Notes under the pieces: model-generated | Told to the model about the DNA's origin: nothing | The model's input: only the letters and a program-made list of their open reading frames with translations | The model's database searches: none | Program-made: the position numbers and the translations under genes | Shown: piece after piece, positions 28,473 through 35,552 of the stretch | Layout of the letters: each line of letters begins with the position of its first letter | How positions within the stretch are numbered: the stretch's first letter is position 1 | NCBI GenBank assembly: GCA_964533055.1 | Contig: CAZHKZ010000008.1 | Span: 1-35,552, forward strand | DNA from: JACROF01 sp964533055 | GTDB lineage: Bacteria > Patescibacteriota > Microgenomatia > Levybacterales > UBA12049 | Length of the DNA: 35,552 nt | Reading direction: 5' to 3'

Positions 28473-28544
28473 TGACCCGTACGAGAGTCGAACTCGTCTT
28501 CCAGGGATGAAAACCCTGTTTCCTAACCGATAGAAGAACGGGCC
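28473..28544 (-). tRNA. tRNA-Glu (anticodon TTC)
   Basis: On the minus strand, acceptor GGCCCGT pairs with ACGGGTC (one G-U). The anticodon stem CAGGG/CCCTG encloses loop TTTTCAT and the T-arm carries GTTCGAC. The anticodon TTC reads GAA/GAG. After A73 comes CAT, so CCA is not encoded. Confidence 0.95.
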
Positions 28545-28563
28545 AAGAATTAAATACGATCAG

Positions 28564-28572
28564 ATTATACCA
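28564..28572 (-). promoter_or_regulatory. Extended -10 promoter of tRNA-Glu
   Basis: Minus strand TGGTATAAT, with TATAAT at 28564-28569, about 20 nt upstream of the tRNA. No good -35. The 28573-28744 stretch between here and the peptidase stop shows nothing else I can name. Confidence 0.65.
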
Positions 28573-28744
28573 GATTTAGGCTTAAAACCATAAATAATTA
28601 GTGGAGAAATATATTTAATTAAGTTCTGAGGAGAGTTGATCCCACTGCTTTTTCTAAGAATAATGAGGAATTAGTATGAAATTATCGTCTATTCATTCGA
28701 GAAGAGTAGTCCGCCACGAATAGTATTGAGATTTTAGGAGACGT

Positions 28745-31111
28745 CTAGTTAATTATTTGATAGCTAACGACTGCTTGGTTATTGCTGAAATTAATCTCAG
28801 GCACTTTTTTATCGTAATTAATAATTACCCGAGCATTATATACTCCTGATTTTTTCATAGTCCACGATCTCGCACCATCAAATGCCCATGAATTTGGACC
28901 AATATTACTTGAGCCATATTCTTTGCTTGATTTTACTCCATATTCACCATTAACCATAAACATATTTATATCTGATGTAAGACCAAAAGGAACAAGTGTT
29001 ACCATGTTGGAAAAGAACTGACTTATAACCTTTCCAGTTACTGAGTATGCTTTCTCATCCCCATCATTCTGAAATATCACTTTGGCAAAAATATTTTCAT
29101 TAATTTTAAAAATAGTCTTCTCCACACCAGCTTCATCAGTTAGCACAAATCTCACCACTTTCAAGTCTGCGCCTCGAGTAGATATATTTGGAGTTGGACT
29201 CAATGATGGGTATCTCAGAGTAGGGATAGGCACCTTTGTTGGAGTAGCAGTCGGTCTCGGAGTGGATGTAGGAGTAGGCTTTTTGGTTGGAGTGAGTGTT
29301 GGGGTTGGAGTATATGTAGGGGTTGGTTTAGCAATAGCCCTTCCATTTTCAAGCACTTCTACGACTGCTTTAGCATTTGCTGGATTCTCAGCATTTTTAA
29401 TTGTAATTAGTCTAATCCGAGTCCTTGTTGCGGTATCTTCAAAAACATTACCCGTGGTGAGCGCACTTGAAACATTTTCACTGCCTAACGGATTTAGAAG
29501 GAATGTACCTGAATATCCACCTGTTGGATAGGCTATTTCATAATTACTATGCAAAAGGACACCCCTAAAGAGATTAAATGAAGCAGGAGAAAAATTCGCG
29601 TCTGAACCAATAGGCTGCCTAAATTCTACATAGATGAACTTCCCATCTGTTCTTGGAATTTTAAGTGCTTTTAATCCTGACGTCGTAGTCTCAAGAGGCT
29701 CAAGTTCGAAAATGCCACTTTCCTCTACCATCAGAATATTTGATGGGGAGAACCACCCAAGGAGATCTTTATGAGCTGCCGAGAAGTACCCTGATACGTT
29801 TTCTGCTTTACCACCACCCATACTATCAAACGGATCGTAGTATTCCTTTGCACAATTAGCTTGGGCACTCACAACTCTTGGACAAGTTACATATGCAGCA
29901 TGTATCAGGCCATAAATCGAATGACCAAGTTCGTGAGTAAGATTCTTTTGATAATACGCAGCATTAGCATAATTGAGAGACATGAATGTTAGGCCAAGAG
30001 CCACGTTGCCATCAGCAGTAGAGACAACTTTCTTACCTTTTGTACTAATACCACCCCACCCACATCCTCGCCCATTCTTATTGGCAACTGGCGATGAGAT
30101 CACTAATGCATCAAATGACTTGAAATCTACTTCTTTATCAATCTTTGCGATAACTGCAGGAAGAATAGCCTTGGTGTCGCAGGTCTGTGTGATAGGTAGC
30201 GTAATCCAATCCATAACCTGTCCTGACAGATACGTCTTACCGTATGAGTTTTGCTTATAAAAAGCATTGACTTTGTCAAATACGATTGTATCTATAGTCG
30301 ATTTTGTGGCAGCGCGCATTTGATTATTGGAAAAGTTCGCTAGGACCACAAGAACTTTATTACCTTTTGAACTATTGGCTTGTAGTGATGAACTGTTAAC
30401 TGATCCAACCGTCTGTATTGATTTTAAATTGCCACCATCAACTAAAATCTGATTTGCAACTACAATGCCATCAATTTGTACTAAAGCATCTGGTGTGAGC
30501 GATACTTTATTTTCAGTTGAAAAAACAATTGGCAGCTCCAGACCTGAATCTAGCTTGAGGGAATACATGGGCTGGCTTGAAGATGACTGCACATCATCAG
30601 ACTCAACAAACTGCACCTTTAATTGACCCTTGAATTGAGTACGAGTCTCGACACAATTTGAACTAAGTTTTGAAAGCGCAGAAAGAGTGGAGTCAGATTG
30701 ATTGCTGGTAGCTATTTGAAGGGCATCAGCTGGTGAAACTGAAACAATTTTTGAGAAAATTTCATTTCTTTTTTCTGATATTTGTTTTACAGCAACTTTT
30801 TTATCCTCAGCCTGTGCTATAAACAACTGCGCTGCTTGAACCTTTAATTCATCTGTCGTCTTTTGTAACTCTTGTTTTAAACTGGAGATGTCTAAAGTAT
30901 CAAGACGAGCTGAGTCTGACGATATGGCACCTGCAATACAAGCAACACTCTCACCAATTGATGCTCTACCTTGAAAAAATGTTTTATTGTTGGCTAAGAA
31001 AAGTGCGAGGCCCAATCCTCCTACAAAAATAAATCCTCCTATGACAACTCTAAACTTAATCTTACGAAGATATGAAGTAGCACTTAAAAATATATTAACT
31101 GGCAAACCCAT
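28745..31111 (-). CDS. Membrane-anchored M11/metzincin-like zinc peptidase with CARDB-like domain
   Basis: A 788-aa surface protein. One N-terminal membrane helix (about residues 22-40) is followed by a helical stalk (about 70-130) and a beta domain. The peptidase domain runs from about 250 to 590. The zinc motif is HELGHSIYGLIH at 393-404, giving His393, Glu394, His397 and probably His404. The Met-turn-like DPFDSMGGGK and FSAAHKDLLGW follow, as in M11/gametolysin-like and M6-like families. A Pro/Thr repeat linker (TPTPT, KPTPTSTPRPT, about 602-640) leads to a C-terminal CARDB-like beta domain. It probably digests proteins outside the cell or on a host. The promoter TTGACA-17-GATAGT is 5 nt before the ATG. 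Confidence 0.9.
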   Translation of the reverse strand: MGLPVNIFLSATSYLRKIKFRVVIGGFIFVGGLGLALFLANNKTFFQGRASIGESVACIAGAISSDSARLDTLDISSLKQELQKTTDELKVQAAQLFIAQAEDKKVAVKQISEKRNEIFSKIVSVSPADALQIATSNQSDSTLSALSKLSSNCVETRTQFKGQLKVQFVESDDVQSSSSQPMYSLKLDSGLELPIVFSTENKVSLTPDALVQIDGIVVANQILVDGGNLKSIQTVGSVNSSSLQANSSKGNKVLVVLANFSNNQMRAATKSTIDTIVFDKVNAFYKQNSYGKTYLSGQVMDWITLPITQTCDTKAILPAVIAKIDKEVDFKSFDALVISSPVANKNGRGCGWGGISTKGKKVVSTADGNVALGLTFMSLNYANAAYYQKNLTHELGHSIYGLIHAAYVTCPRVVSAQANCAKEYYDPFDSMGGGKAENVSGYFSAAHKDLLGWFSPSNILMVEESGIFELEPLETTTSGLKALKIPRTDGKFIYVEFRQPIGSDANFSPASFNLFRGVLLHSNYEIAYPTGGYSGTFLLNPLGSENVSSALTTGNVFEDTATRTRIRLITIKNAENPANAKAVVEVLENGRAIAKPTPTYTPTPTLTPTKKPTPTSTPRPTATPTKVPIPTLRYPSLSPTPNISTRGADLKVVRFVLTDEAGVEKTIFKINENIFAKVIFQNDGDEKAYSVTGKVISQFFSNMVTLVPFGLTSDINMFMVNGEYGVKSSKEYGSSNIGPNSWAFDGARSWTMKKSGVYNARVIINYDKKVPEINFSNNQAVVSYQIIN

Positions 31112-31116
31112 ACATC

Positions 31117-31145
31117 ACTATCAAATATACTGTAAAGGATGTCAA
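31117..31145 (-). promoter_or_regulatory. Leaderless-type promoter of the peptidase gene
   Basis: Minus strand perfect TTGACA (31140-31145), 17 nt, GATAGT (31117-31122), 5 nt to the ATG. It lies in the 41-nt gap after the dus stop. Confidence 0.7.
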
Positions 31146-31152
31146 GAAATAT

Positions 31153-32118
31153 TTAATCCAGATTATGTAAGAATGATGTAAGAGCATGCTTATATTCTTT
31201 AAAATCCTCAATATGCATTAGGATGTCCCTCATCTCTGATGCACCGTCAACTGTGTTGATATAGCACTTGGCAAATTTCTTAAGAACAGGAAAGTATTTT
31301 GTATCTTCCCATGTCTTTTCATAAAGATTCACATGCTCCAGATACATCTCAAGCTTCTCTTTCTGCGTGACTGCATCTCCAAAATGATCTTTATTGAAAA
31401 TCCACGGATCTTTAAAGATTCCCCTTCCTATCATGATGCCATCAAGCCCATACTCTGCTACTTTATCCAGCCCATCTTGCCTGGAGACAATATCACCATT
31501 ACCTATGATCACAGTATGCTTTTCCATTTTGTTTCGAAGCTTTACTACTTTCCCGATCTCATCCCAATGTGCGGGTACCTCAGACATTTCTTTGGCTGTG
31601 CGACCATGAATAGTCAAAGCATCAAGATCTAGATTTAAAAGAAAAGAGGCCCACTCTTCGGTGATCATCTCTTTAAATCCAATCCGTGTCTTAACACTCA
31701 CAGGAAGACCGTGTGAGCCTTCTTGTGTTGCTTGTACTATCTCTTTGGCAAGTGCAGGATTATTGATAAGGCCTGAGCATGCACCCCTTGCTGTAATCCC
31801 TTTTTCAGGACAACCCATATTGATGTCGATCCCAACAAATCCTCGCTCATAAAGCAACTTACCTGCCTTATAAAAATTATCTGGATTGGTACCCCAGATC
31901 TGTGCGATCAATGGCTGCTCGATAGATGTATGCACCAGACGTCGAGCGACATATTCATAACCACGCGAAAAAAGACCATCAGCATTGGTGAATTCAGTGA
32001 AAAATACATCAGGAGCTCCACATTTTTTGATGATCTGTCGAAATACCGTGTCTGTAACATCCTCCATTGGAGCCATCACAAAAAATGGCTTTGGAAGTTC
32101 TGACCAAAAATTTGTCAT
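31153..32118 (-). CDS. dus: tRNA-dihydrouridine synthase
   Basis: A 321-aa FMN-dependent enzyme that reduces uridine to dihydrouridine in tRNA D-loops. The TIM-barrel opens with FFVMAPMEDVTDTVFR. The catalytic Cys is in NMGCPEKGITARGACSGL, and the VSVKTRIG, LTIHGRTAKE, VIGNGDI and GIMIGRGIFKDPWIF blocks are all family landmarks. Length is normal. The subtype (DusA/B/C) cannot be fixed by eye. The -10 TATAAT lies exactly 9 nt before the ATG and is divergent from the promoter of the hydrolase gene at 32171. Confidence 0.95.
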   Translation of the reverse strand: MTNFWSELPKPFFVMAPMEDVTDTVFRQIIKKCGAPDVFFTEFTNADGLFSRGYEYVARRLVHTSIEQPLIAQIWGTNPDNFYKAGKLLYERGFVGIDINMGCPEKGITARGACSGLINNPALAKEIVQATQEGSHGLPVSVKTRIGFKEMITEEWASFLLNLDLDALTIHGRTAKEMSEVPAHWDEIGKVVKLRNKMEKHTVIIGNGDIVSRQDGLDKVAEYGLDGIMIGRGIFKDPWIFNKDHFGDAVTQKEKLEMYLEHVNLYEKTWEDTKYFPVLKKFAKCYINTVDGASEMRDILMHIEDFKEYKHALTSFLHNLD

Positions 32119-32127
32119 AAGAGCTGT

Positions 32128-32161
32128 ATTATAGCTATTTTTACCCTCGTATTGCTATAAT
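32128..32161. promoter_or_regulatory. Divergent promoters of dus and the hydrolase gene
   Basis: ATTATAGC and GCTATAAT are inverted repeats holding the two -10 boxes: minus-strand TATAAT at 32128-32133 and plus-strand TATAAT at 32156-32161, the latter preceded by TGC (extended -10). Each is exactly 9 nt from its ATG. -35 boxes are not convincing. Confidence 0.7.
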
Positions 32162-32170
32162 TGGGACTCC

Positions 32171-33304
32171 ATGAAACTCTTACTGCTCGTTTTAGCAGGA
32201 ATGCTACTTTTCCTACCCTCTCGAGCTCTCGCTACTGATAATCCACTTACGAGACCTAACAATAAAGTTGGGATTCATATCCTATTCCCAACAGAGTTAG
32301 CAGATGCAGCAAAGCTTGTTAACAATAAAGGAGACTGGGGATATGTCATTATCCCTATTCAATCAAATGATAAAGATATCAAGAAGTGGCAAACTTTTCT
32401 CAATGAGGCAGGGAGACTACATCTCATCCCAATTCTCAGACTTGCAACTGAAGGAGACTACTTCAATACTAGTGTCTGGCGCAAGCCGACGGAAGTGGAT
32501 GTCTTAGACTTTGCCAATTTTCTCAGCTCTCTGACCTGGCCAATCAAAAATCGCTATATCATTCCTTTTAACGAGGTCAATAGAGGCGATGAATGGGGTG
32601 GCGCTGCAGATCCAAAAGACTATGCGACGATCCTCTCATATGCAGTCACTGCATTTAAGTCTCGCAACCAAGACTTTTTTATTATCGGTGGGGGCTTTGA
32701 TAACGCTGCTCCAAATAATGGGACTCTGTATAAAGACCAGTACTCCTTTATGAGAGAGATGAACGCTGCAGTTCCTGGTATCTTTAATCAAATTGATGGA
32801 TTTGCGAGTCACTCATATCCTAATCCTGGATTTTCCCAGCCTCCTGATGTACATACCTCAAAAAGTATTACGAGTTTTCGCTTTGAGAGAGATCTGATTG
32901 ATGCTCTTTCTGACAAAGACCTCCCTATCTTTATCACAGAGACTGGTTGGTCTGGGGATGAAGTAACTGATGAGAAGAGGGCTGAGTATTATAATACCGC
33001 ATTTGAGTCAGTTTGGAATGATCCAGATGTCGTGGCAGTTATGCCGTTTCTTTTTAGAGCTAGCGGGCAGTTCGAGAAGTTCTCCTTTCTCACTTCAACC
33101 GGCGGTACCACTAAACAGTACGAAACGCTTAGGAATATAGCGAAGGTAAAAGGCTCCCCAACTCTTCCTAAAGTTCTCGGAGTAACTGCTGAGCCAACTC
33201 AAAAAATTGTGAGAAAAAGCTTTCCTAAAAAGGATATCCAGGAGGACAAAAAGTCATTTAATCAGGTGCTCGTCTCAATCTATGAGTGGATAAATCACCT
33301 CTAA
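32171..33304 (+). CDS. Secreted clan GH-A-like glycoside hydrolase
   Basis: A 377-aa exported protein. A signal peptide (residues 1-21, ending SRALA-TD) precedes a probable TIM barrel. The two candidate catalytic glutamates are Glu135 in IPFNEVNRGDEW (acid/base after Asn, the clan GH-A hallmark) and Glu257 in IFITETGWS (nucleophile). Supporting barrel motifs are GYVIIPIQS, LIPILRLA and DGFASHSYPNPG. Family (GH5, GH39 or GH53-like) and substrate are not determined. It may cleave surface or host glycans. The C-terminal 60 residues are basic and Pro/Lys-rich. Confidence 0.82.
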   Translation: MKLLLLVLAGMLLFLPSRALATDNPLTRPNNKVGIHILFPTELADAAKLVNNKGDWGYVIIPIQSNDKDIKKWQTFLNEAGRLHLIPILRLATEGDYFNTSVWRKPTEVDVLDFANFLSSLTWPIKNRYIIPFNEVNRGDEWGGAADPKDYATILSYAVTAFKSRNQDFFIIGGGFDNAAPNNGTLYKDQYSFMREMNAAVPGIFNQIDGFASHSYPNPGFSQPPDVHTSKSITSFRFERDLIDALSDKDLPIFITETGWSGDEVTDEKRAEYYNTAFESVWNDPDVVAVMPFLFRASGQFEKFSFLTSTGGTTKQYETLRNIAKVKGSPTLPKVLGVTAEPTQKIVRKSFPKKDIQEDKKSFNQVLVSIYEWINHL

Positions 33305-33328
33305 CTTTTTGCTTTATACTGCTTGCTG

Positions 33329-33334
33329 TATACT
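33329..33334 (+). promoter_or_regulatory. -10 box of holA, 9 nt before its ATG
   Basis: TATACT (33329-33334) is followed by exactly 9 nt and the ATG at 33344. A near-repeat TATACTGCTTGCTG precedes it. The -35 is poor. Confidence 0.5.
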
Positions 33335-33343
33335 GTGGGTGAC

Positions 33344-34036
33344 ATGATTACCATCATTCATGGCGATGATATCGCCTCATCTCGCAACTACCTCAACGAC
33401 ATCAAAACCAAATTTCCTGAGGGAATCCAGATATCTCCTGAGTCACTCAACATGACTGATCTCTCACAACGAATTGATGGTGGTGGTTTTTTTGATACTG
33501 AAAAAGTGATCATTATAGAGCAGCTTTTTCTGAAGAGAAAAGCCAAAAAAGAATTCGAAGCAATTGTTGAATACCTTAAGAGCAAAACACTTGAAAACGA
33601 AATCTATATTTGGGAGAACAAAGAGCTAGATAAAAAATCACTTTCACTTTTTAATCACCCAACCATTAAGACATATAAGCTCCCCCAAACACTCTTTTTC
33701 TTTCTAGATGCAATCAAACCGGGAGCTGGTAAGGAGCTAGTACGCATGTACTATGAAACACTCAAAACAACTGACGCTGAGATGGTCTTCTTTATGCTCG
33801 TACGTCATTTCAGACTTCTCCTCGCACTTCAGACTCCATCAATCGAGACGATCGACGAGGCTAAAAGACTCGCCCCATGGCAGCAGGGCAAAGTTGCAAG
33901 ACAAGCCAAACTCTTTTCAACTGATCAACTCTTAGCGATTCATGAGCAACTATTCATACTGGATAAAGAGCAAAAAACAGGCGAATTAAGCATGCCCCTT
34001 AATCTTGCCATTGACATTTTATTACTGCAGATCTAA
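33344..34036 (+). CDS. holA: DNA polymerase III delta-subunit-like protein (HolA)
   Basis: A 230-aa clamp-loader delta-like subunit, which opens the sliding clamp. The N-terminus MITIIHGDDIASSRNYL is the HolA-type opening (short strand, Gly-Asp-Asp, then helix), and GGGFFDTEKVIIIEQLF is the conserved clamp-interaction region. The C-terminal helical collar ends LSMPLNLAIDILLLQI. It is shorter than E. coli delta (about 340 aa), as seen in reduced genomes. I choose the ATG at 33344 over the TTG at 33323 because a -10 box lies exactly 9 nt upstream and family members start at this point. Confidence 0.88.
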   Translation: MITIIHGDDIASSRNYLNDIKTKFPEGIQISPESLNMTDLSQRIDGGGFFDTEKVIIIEQLFLKRKAKKEFEAIVEYLKSKTLENEIYIWENKELDKKSLSLFNHPTIKTYKLPQTLFFFLDAIKPGAGKELVRMYYETLKTTDAEMVFFMLVRHFRLLLALQTPSIETIDEAKRLAPWQQGKVARQAKLFSTDQLLAIHEQLFILDKEQKTGELSMPLNLAIDILLLQI

Positions 34037-34039
34037 GAT
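34011..34039 (+). promoter_or_regulatory. Promoter of the phosphohexomutase gene
   Basis: Perfect TTGACA (34011-34016), 17 nt, TAAGAT (34034-34039), then 7 nt to the ATG. It overlaps the end of holA. Confidence 0.7.
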
Positions 34040-34046
34040 AATTTTC

Positions 34047-35453
34047 ATGCAGTTGGACCCAAAAATCTTTAAGGCATACGACATCCGCGGCATCTACCCC
34101 ACTCAGATTAATGAAGAGAATATCGCCTCTATAGCAAAAGCTACTTATACTTTTTTCAAACAAAAACTAGGTAATGACAAGAACTTGTCAGTTGTCATGG
34201 GTTATGACATGAGACTTTCATCTCCTGCTTTGTTTGAGGTGGCAAAGAAATCATTTGTCGAACTTGGAGCACAAGTAATTGATATTGGCCTTATTTCAAC
34301 ACCATCTTTCTACTTTTCTGTGTTTCATATGGGATATGATGCAGGCTTTCAAGTAACTGCTTCACATAATCCAAAAGAGTATAACGGTGCAAAATTTGTT
34401 CTCAATAGTCCACAGGGACTTATCAAGATTGGTAAAAGCACGGGCATGGAGGATGTCAAGAATATGGCAATTGAAGGCAAATTTGCTGATCCAATGCCAG
34501 GCGGATCTGAGATAAAGAAAGAAGGAATCCTAGATGAAGAAGTAACAACTGCACTTAATATTCTTGATAATCCAACAATCAATAAATATAAAATTGTTGC
34601 TGACACTGCAAATGCGATGGGAGCACAGTATATCCAAGCGCTTTTTGAGAAAGTTCCTGCAGATCTTATTAAAATGAATTTTGAGTTTGATGGCACATTC
34701 CCCGCTCATCAACCAGATCCACTCAACTTCGCTAATCTTGTAGATCTCCAAAAGAAAGTTCTTGAAGAAAAAGCTGATTTTGGCCTAGCTCCGGATGGAG
34801 ATGGTGATAGGCTCTTCTTCATTGACGAGAAGGGGGCAGTTGTTCCAGCTTCTATTATCACCTCTATCATTGCAGCAGAATTTCTCAAGAAACATCCTGG
34901 TGCCACTATTCTTTTCGACATTCGCTATATTCTTACTGCACGTAAGATAGTTGAGGAAAATGGCGGAAAGAGTGATGTAACTAAAGTTGGTCATGCATTC
35001 ATTACAGAGGCAATGCATAAAACAGGTGCTGTATTTGCTGGAGAATCCTCAGCCCATTACTTCTATAAAGATGCTGGCAACGGCGAGAATCAGTTGATGA
35101 CTATCTTGACAGTGTTGAAGGTAATGACCCAGGAAGGAAAATCTCTCTCTGAACTTGCTGAAGAATATAGGAGAAGTTTTGAATCAACAGAATTTAACTT
35201 CCGAGTGACAAATGCTCCAGAAATCTTAACAAAACTTAAGGAGACTTATGCAGATGGTGAATTATCAGAGCTAGATGGTGTGTCAGTTACCTATCCTGAC
35301 TGGAGATTTAATGTAAGAACTTCTAACACTGAGCCACTTCTTAGACTCAATGTCGAAGCGTATGATAAGTCGAAAATGGAAGAGAAAAGAGACGAACTTA
35401 CCGTACTTATCAAATCAACAGCAGTAGAAGATACTGACAATTCTGGCCACTAA
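34047..35453 (+). CDS. Phosphomannomutase/phosphoglucomutase
   Basis: A 468-aa enzyme of the alpha-D-phosphohexomutase family, converting hexose 6-phosphate to hexose 1-phosphate for nucleotide-sugar synthesis. Ser106 in TASHNPKEYNGAKF is the phosphorylated residue. Asp250, Asp252 and Asp254 in PDGDGDR bind magnesium. GESSAHYFY is the sugar-binding loop, and RTSNTEPLLRLNVEA is the phosphate-binding loop. Length is normal. The start is the ATG at 34047 (MQLDPKIFKAYDIRGIYP), since the longer frame from 34005 overlaps holA and lacks the promoter. It sits just before a cupin sugar isomerase, supporting a mannose-type pathway. Confidence 0.95.
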   Translation: MQLDPKIFKAYDIRGIYPTQINEENIASIAKATYTFFKQKLGNDKNLSVVMGYDMRLSSPALFEVAKKSFVELGAQVIDIGLISTPSFYFSVFHMGYDAGFQVTASHNPKEYNGAKFVLNSPQGLIKIGKSTGMEDVKNMAIEGKFADPMPGGSEIKKEGILDEEVTTALNILDNPTINKYKIVADTANAMGAQYIQALFEKVPADLIKMNFEFDGTFPAHQPDPLNFANLVDLQKKVLEEKADFGLAPDGDGDRLFFIDEKGAVVPASIITSIIAAEFLKKHPGATILFDIRYILTARKIVEENGGKSDVTKVGHAFITEAMHKTGAVFAGESSAHYFYKDAGNGENQLMTILTVLKVMTQEGKSLSELAEEYRRSFESTEFNFRVTNAPEILTKLKETYADGELSELDGVSVTYPDWRFNVRTSNTEPLLRLNVEAYDKSKMEEKRDELTVLIKSTAVEDTDNSGH

Positions 35454-35454
35454 T

Positions 35455-35552
35455 ATGCCTGACTACAAGCAGTTTAAAAAGGACACTTTCTCCAACGAAC
35501 CATTTGTTATTAAGGTAGATAAGCCTTGGGGCCATGAAATCATCTTTACTCC
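35455..35552 (+). CDS. Cupin-type sugar-phosphate isomerase, 5' part only
   Basis: The gene starts with ATG one base after the phosphomutase stop and runs off the window end (32 codons visible). The visible VIKVDKPWGHEIIFT has the KPWGxE pattern of cupin mannose-6-phosphate isomerases/GDP-mannose pathway enzymes. With the phosphomutase it would link fructose 6-phosphate to mannose 1-phosphate. Substrate assignment is tentative from so short a fragment. Confidence 0.7.
   Translation, partial: MPDYKQFKKDTFSNEPFVIKVDKPWGHEIIFT

Noticed and set aside
29210..29335. Short tandem repeats that might suggest a CRISPR or satellite array
   Set aside because: The repeats encode the Pro-Thr linker, are irregular, and have no spacers of constant length.
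29082..29531. 149-aa frame with Gly-Val repeats, resembling a repeat protein
   Set aside because: It is the reverse strand of the Pro/Thr-rich linker of the peptidase gene; the repeats come from that linker.
34005..34046. Extended N-terminus of the phosphomutase
   Set aside because: It overlaps holA and the promoter, and the family begins at the MQLDPKIFKAYDIRG segment.

Overview
The window looks like chromosomal DNA of a reduced-genome bacterium, most likely a member of Patescibacteria/CPR close to Microgenomates. This is inference from gene content: a DUF2079 fusion protein, a membrane-anchored transglutaminase and M11-like peptidase, YvcK, DUF2130, GlsB/DUF378 small membrane proteins, a short UvrC, tRNAs without encoded CCA, and mostly leaderless genes. 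The standard code fits, with TGA used as stop. No transposase, integrase, CRISPR array or rRNA was seen.

Layout. 1-2.4 kb: two orphan genes with their own promoters and hairpins, flanking an MFS exporter. 2.4-4.6 kb: an SOS unit of lexA, an 80-aa orphan and a Y-family polymerase, controlled by two LexA-type palindromes. 4.6-9.4 kb: small membrane proteins, an ATP-cone/nuclease fusion and a large LPG-synthase-TM/DUF2079 membrane protein. 9.4-12.3 kb: a MacA/MacB-like exporter in three genes. 12.4-15.4 kb: tRNA-Arg and tRNA-Lys, a CYTH protein, DUF378, rnhB and DUF2130. 15.4-18.4 kb: holin-like protein, yvcK, secG and an extracytoplasmic solute-binding protein. 18.4-24.5 kb: uvrC, a transglutaminase and uvrA, all on the minus strand. 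24.6-26.8 kb: a nuclease, a second CYTH gene, an anchored orphan and a broken CYTH copy. 26.85-28.55 kb: tRNA-Lys and tRNA-Glu bracketing a small island. 28.7-35.5 kb: M11-like peptidase, dus, a clan GH-A-like hydrolase, holA, a phosphohexomutase, and the start of a cupin sugar isomerase.

The most unusual part is the island at 27.1-28.45 kb. Two transcription units share the same design: a structured 5' leader with two mutually exclusive folds, one or three tiny ORFs, a small pre-terminator hairpin, and a near-identical GC-rich terminator. The leader core is 33 nt with one difference between copies, while stem-arm substitutions mostly keep pairing and loops differ. The encoded proteins (77, 91 and 70 aa) look like divergent relatives, and a 49-aa two-helix membrane peptide closes the first unit. 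I do not recognise the RNA or the proteins, so this is the best candidate for an undescribed regulatory RNA and small-protein system.

Two gene-expression styles coexist. Most core genes have a -10 box exactly 6 or 9 nt before the ATG, which implies leaderless mRNAs. The orphan and stress genes have true 5' leaders with strong Shine-Dalgarno sequences, and the orphans usually have a GC-rich terminator.
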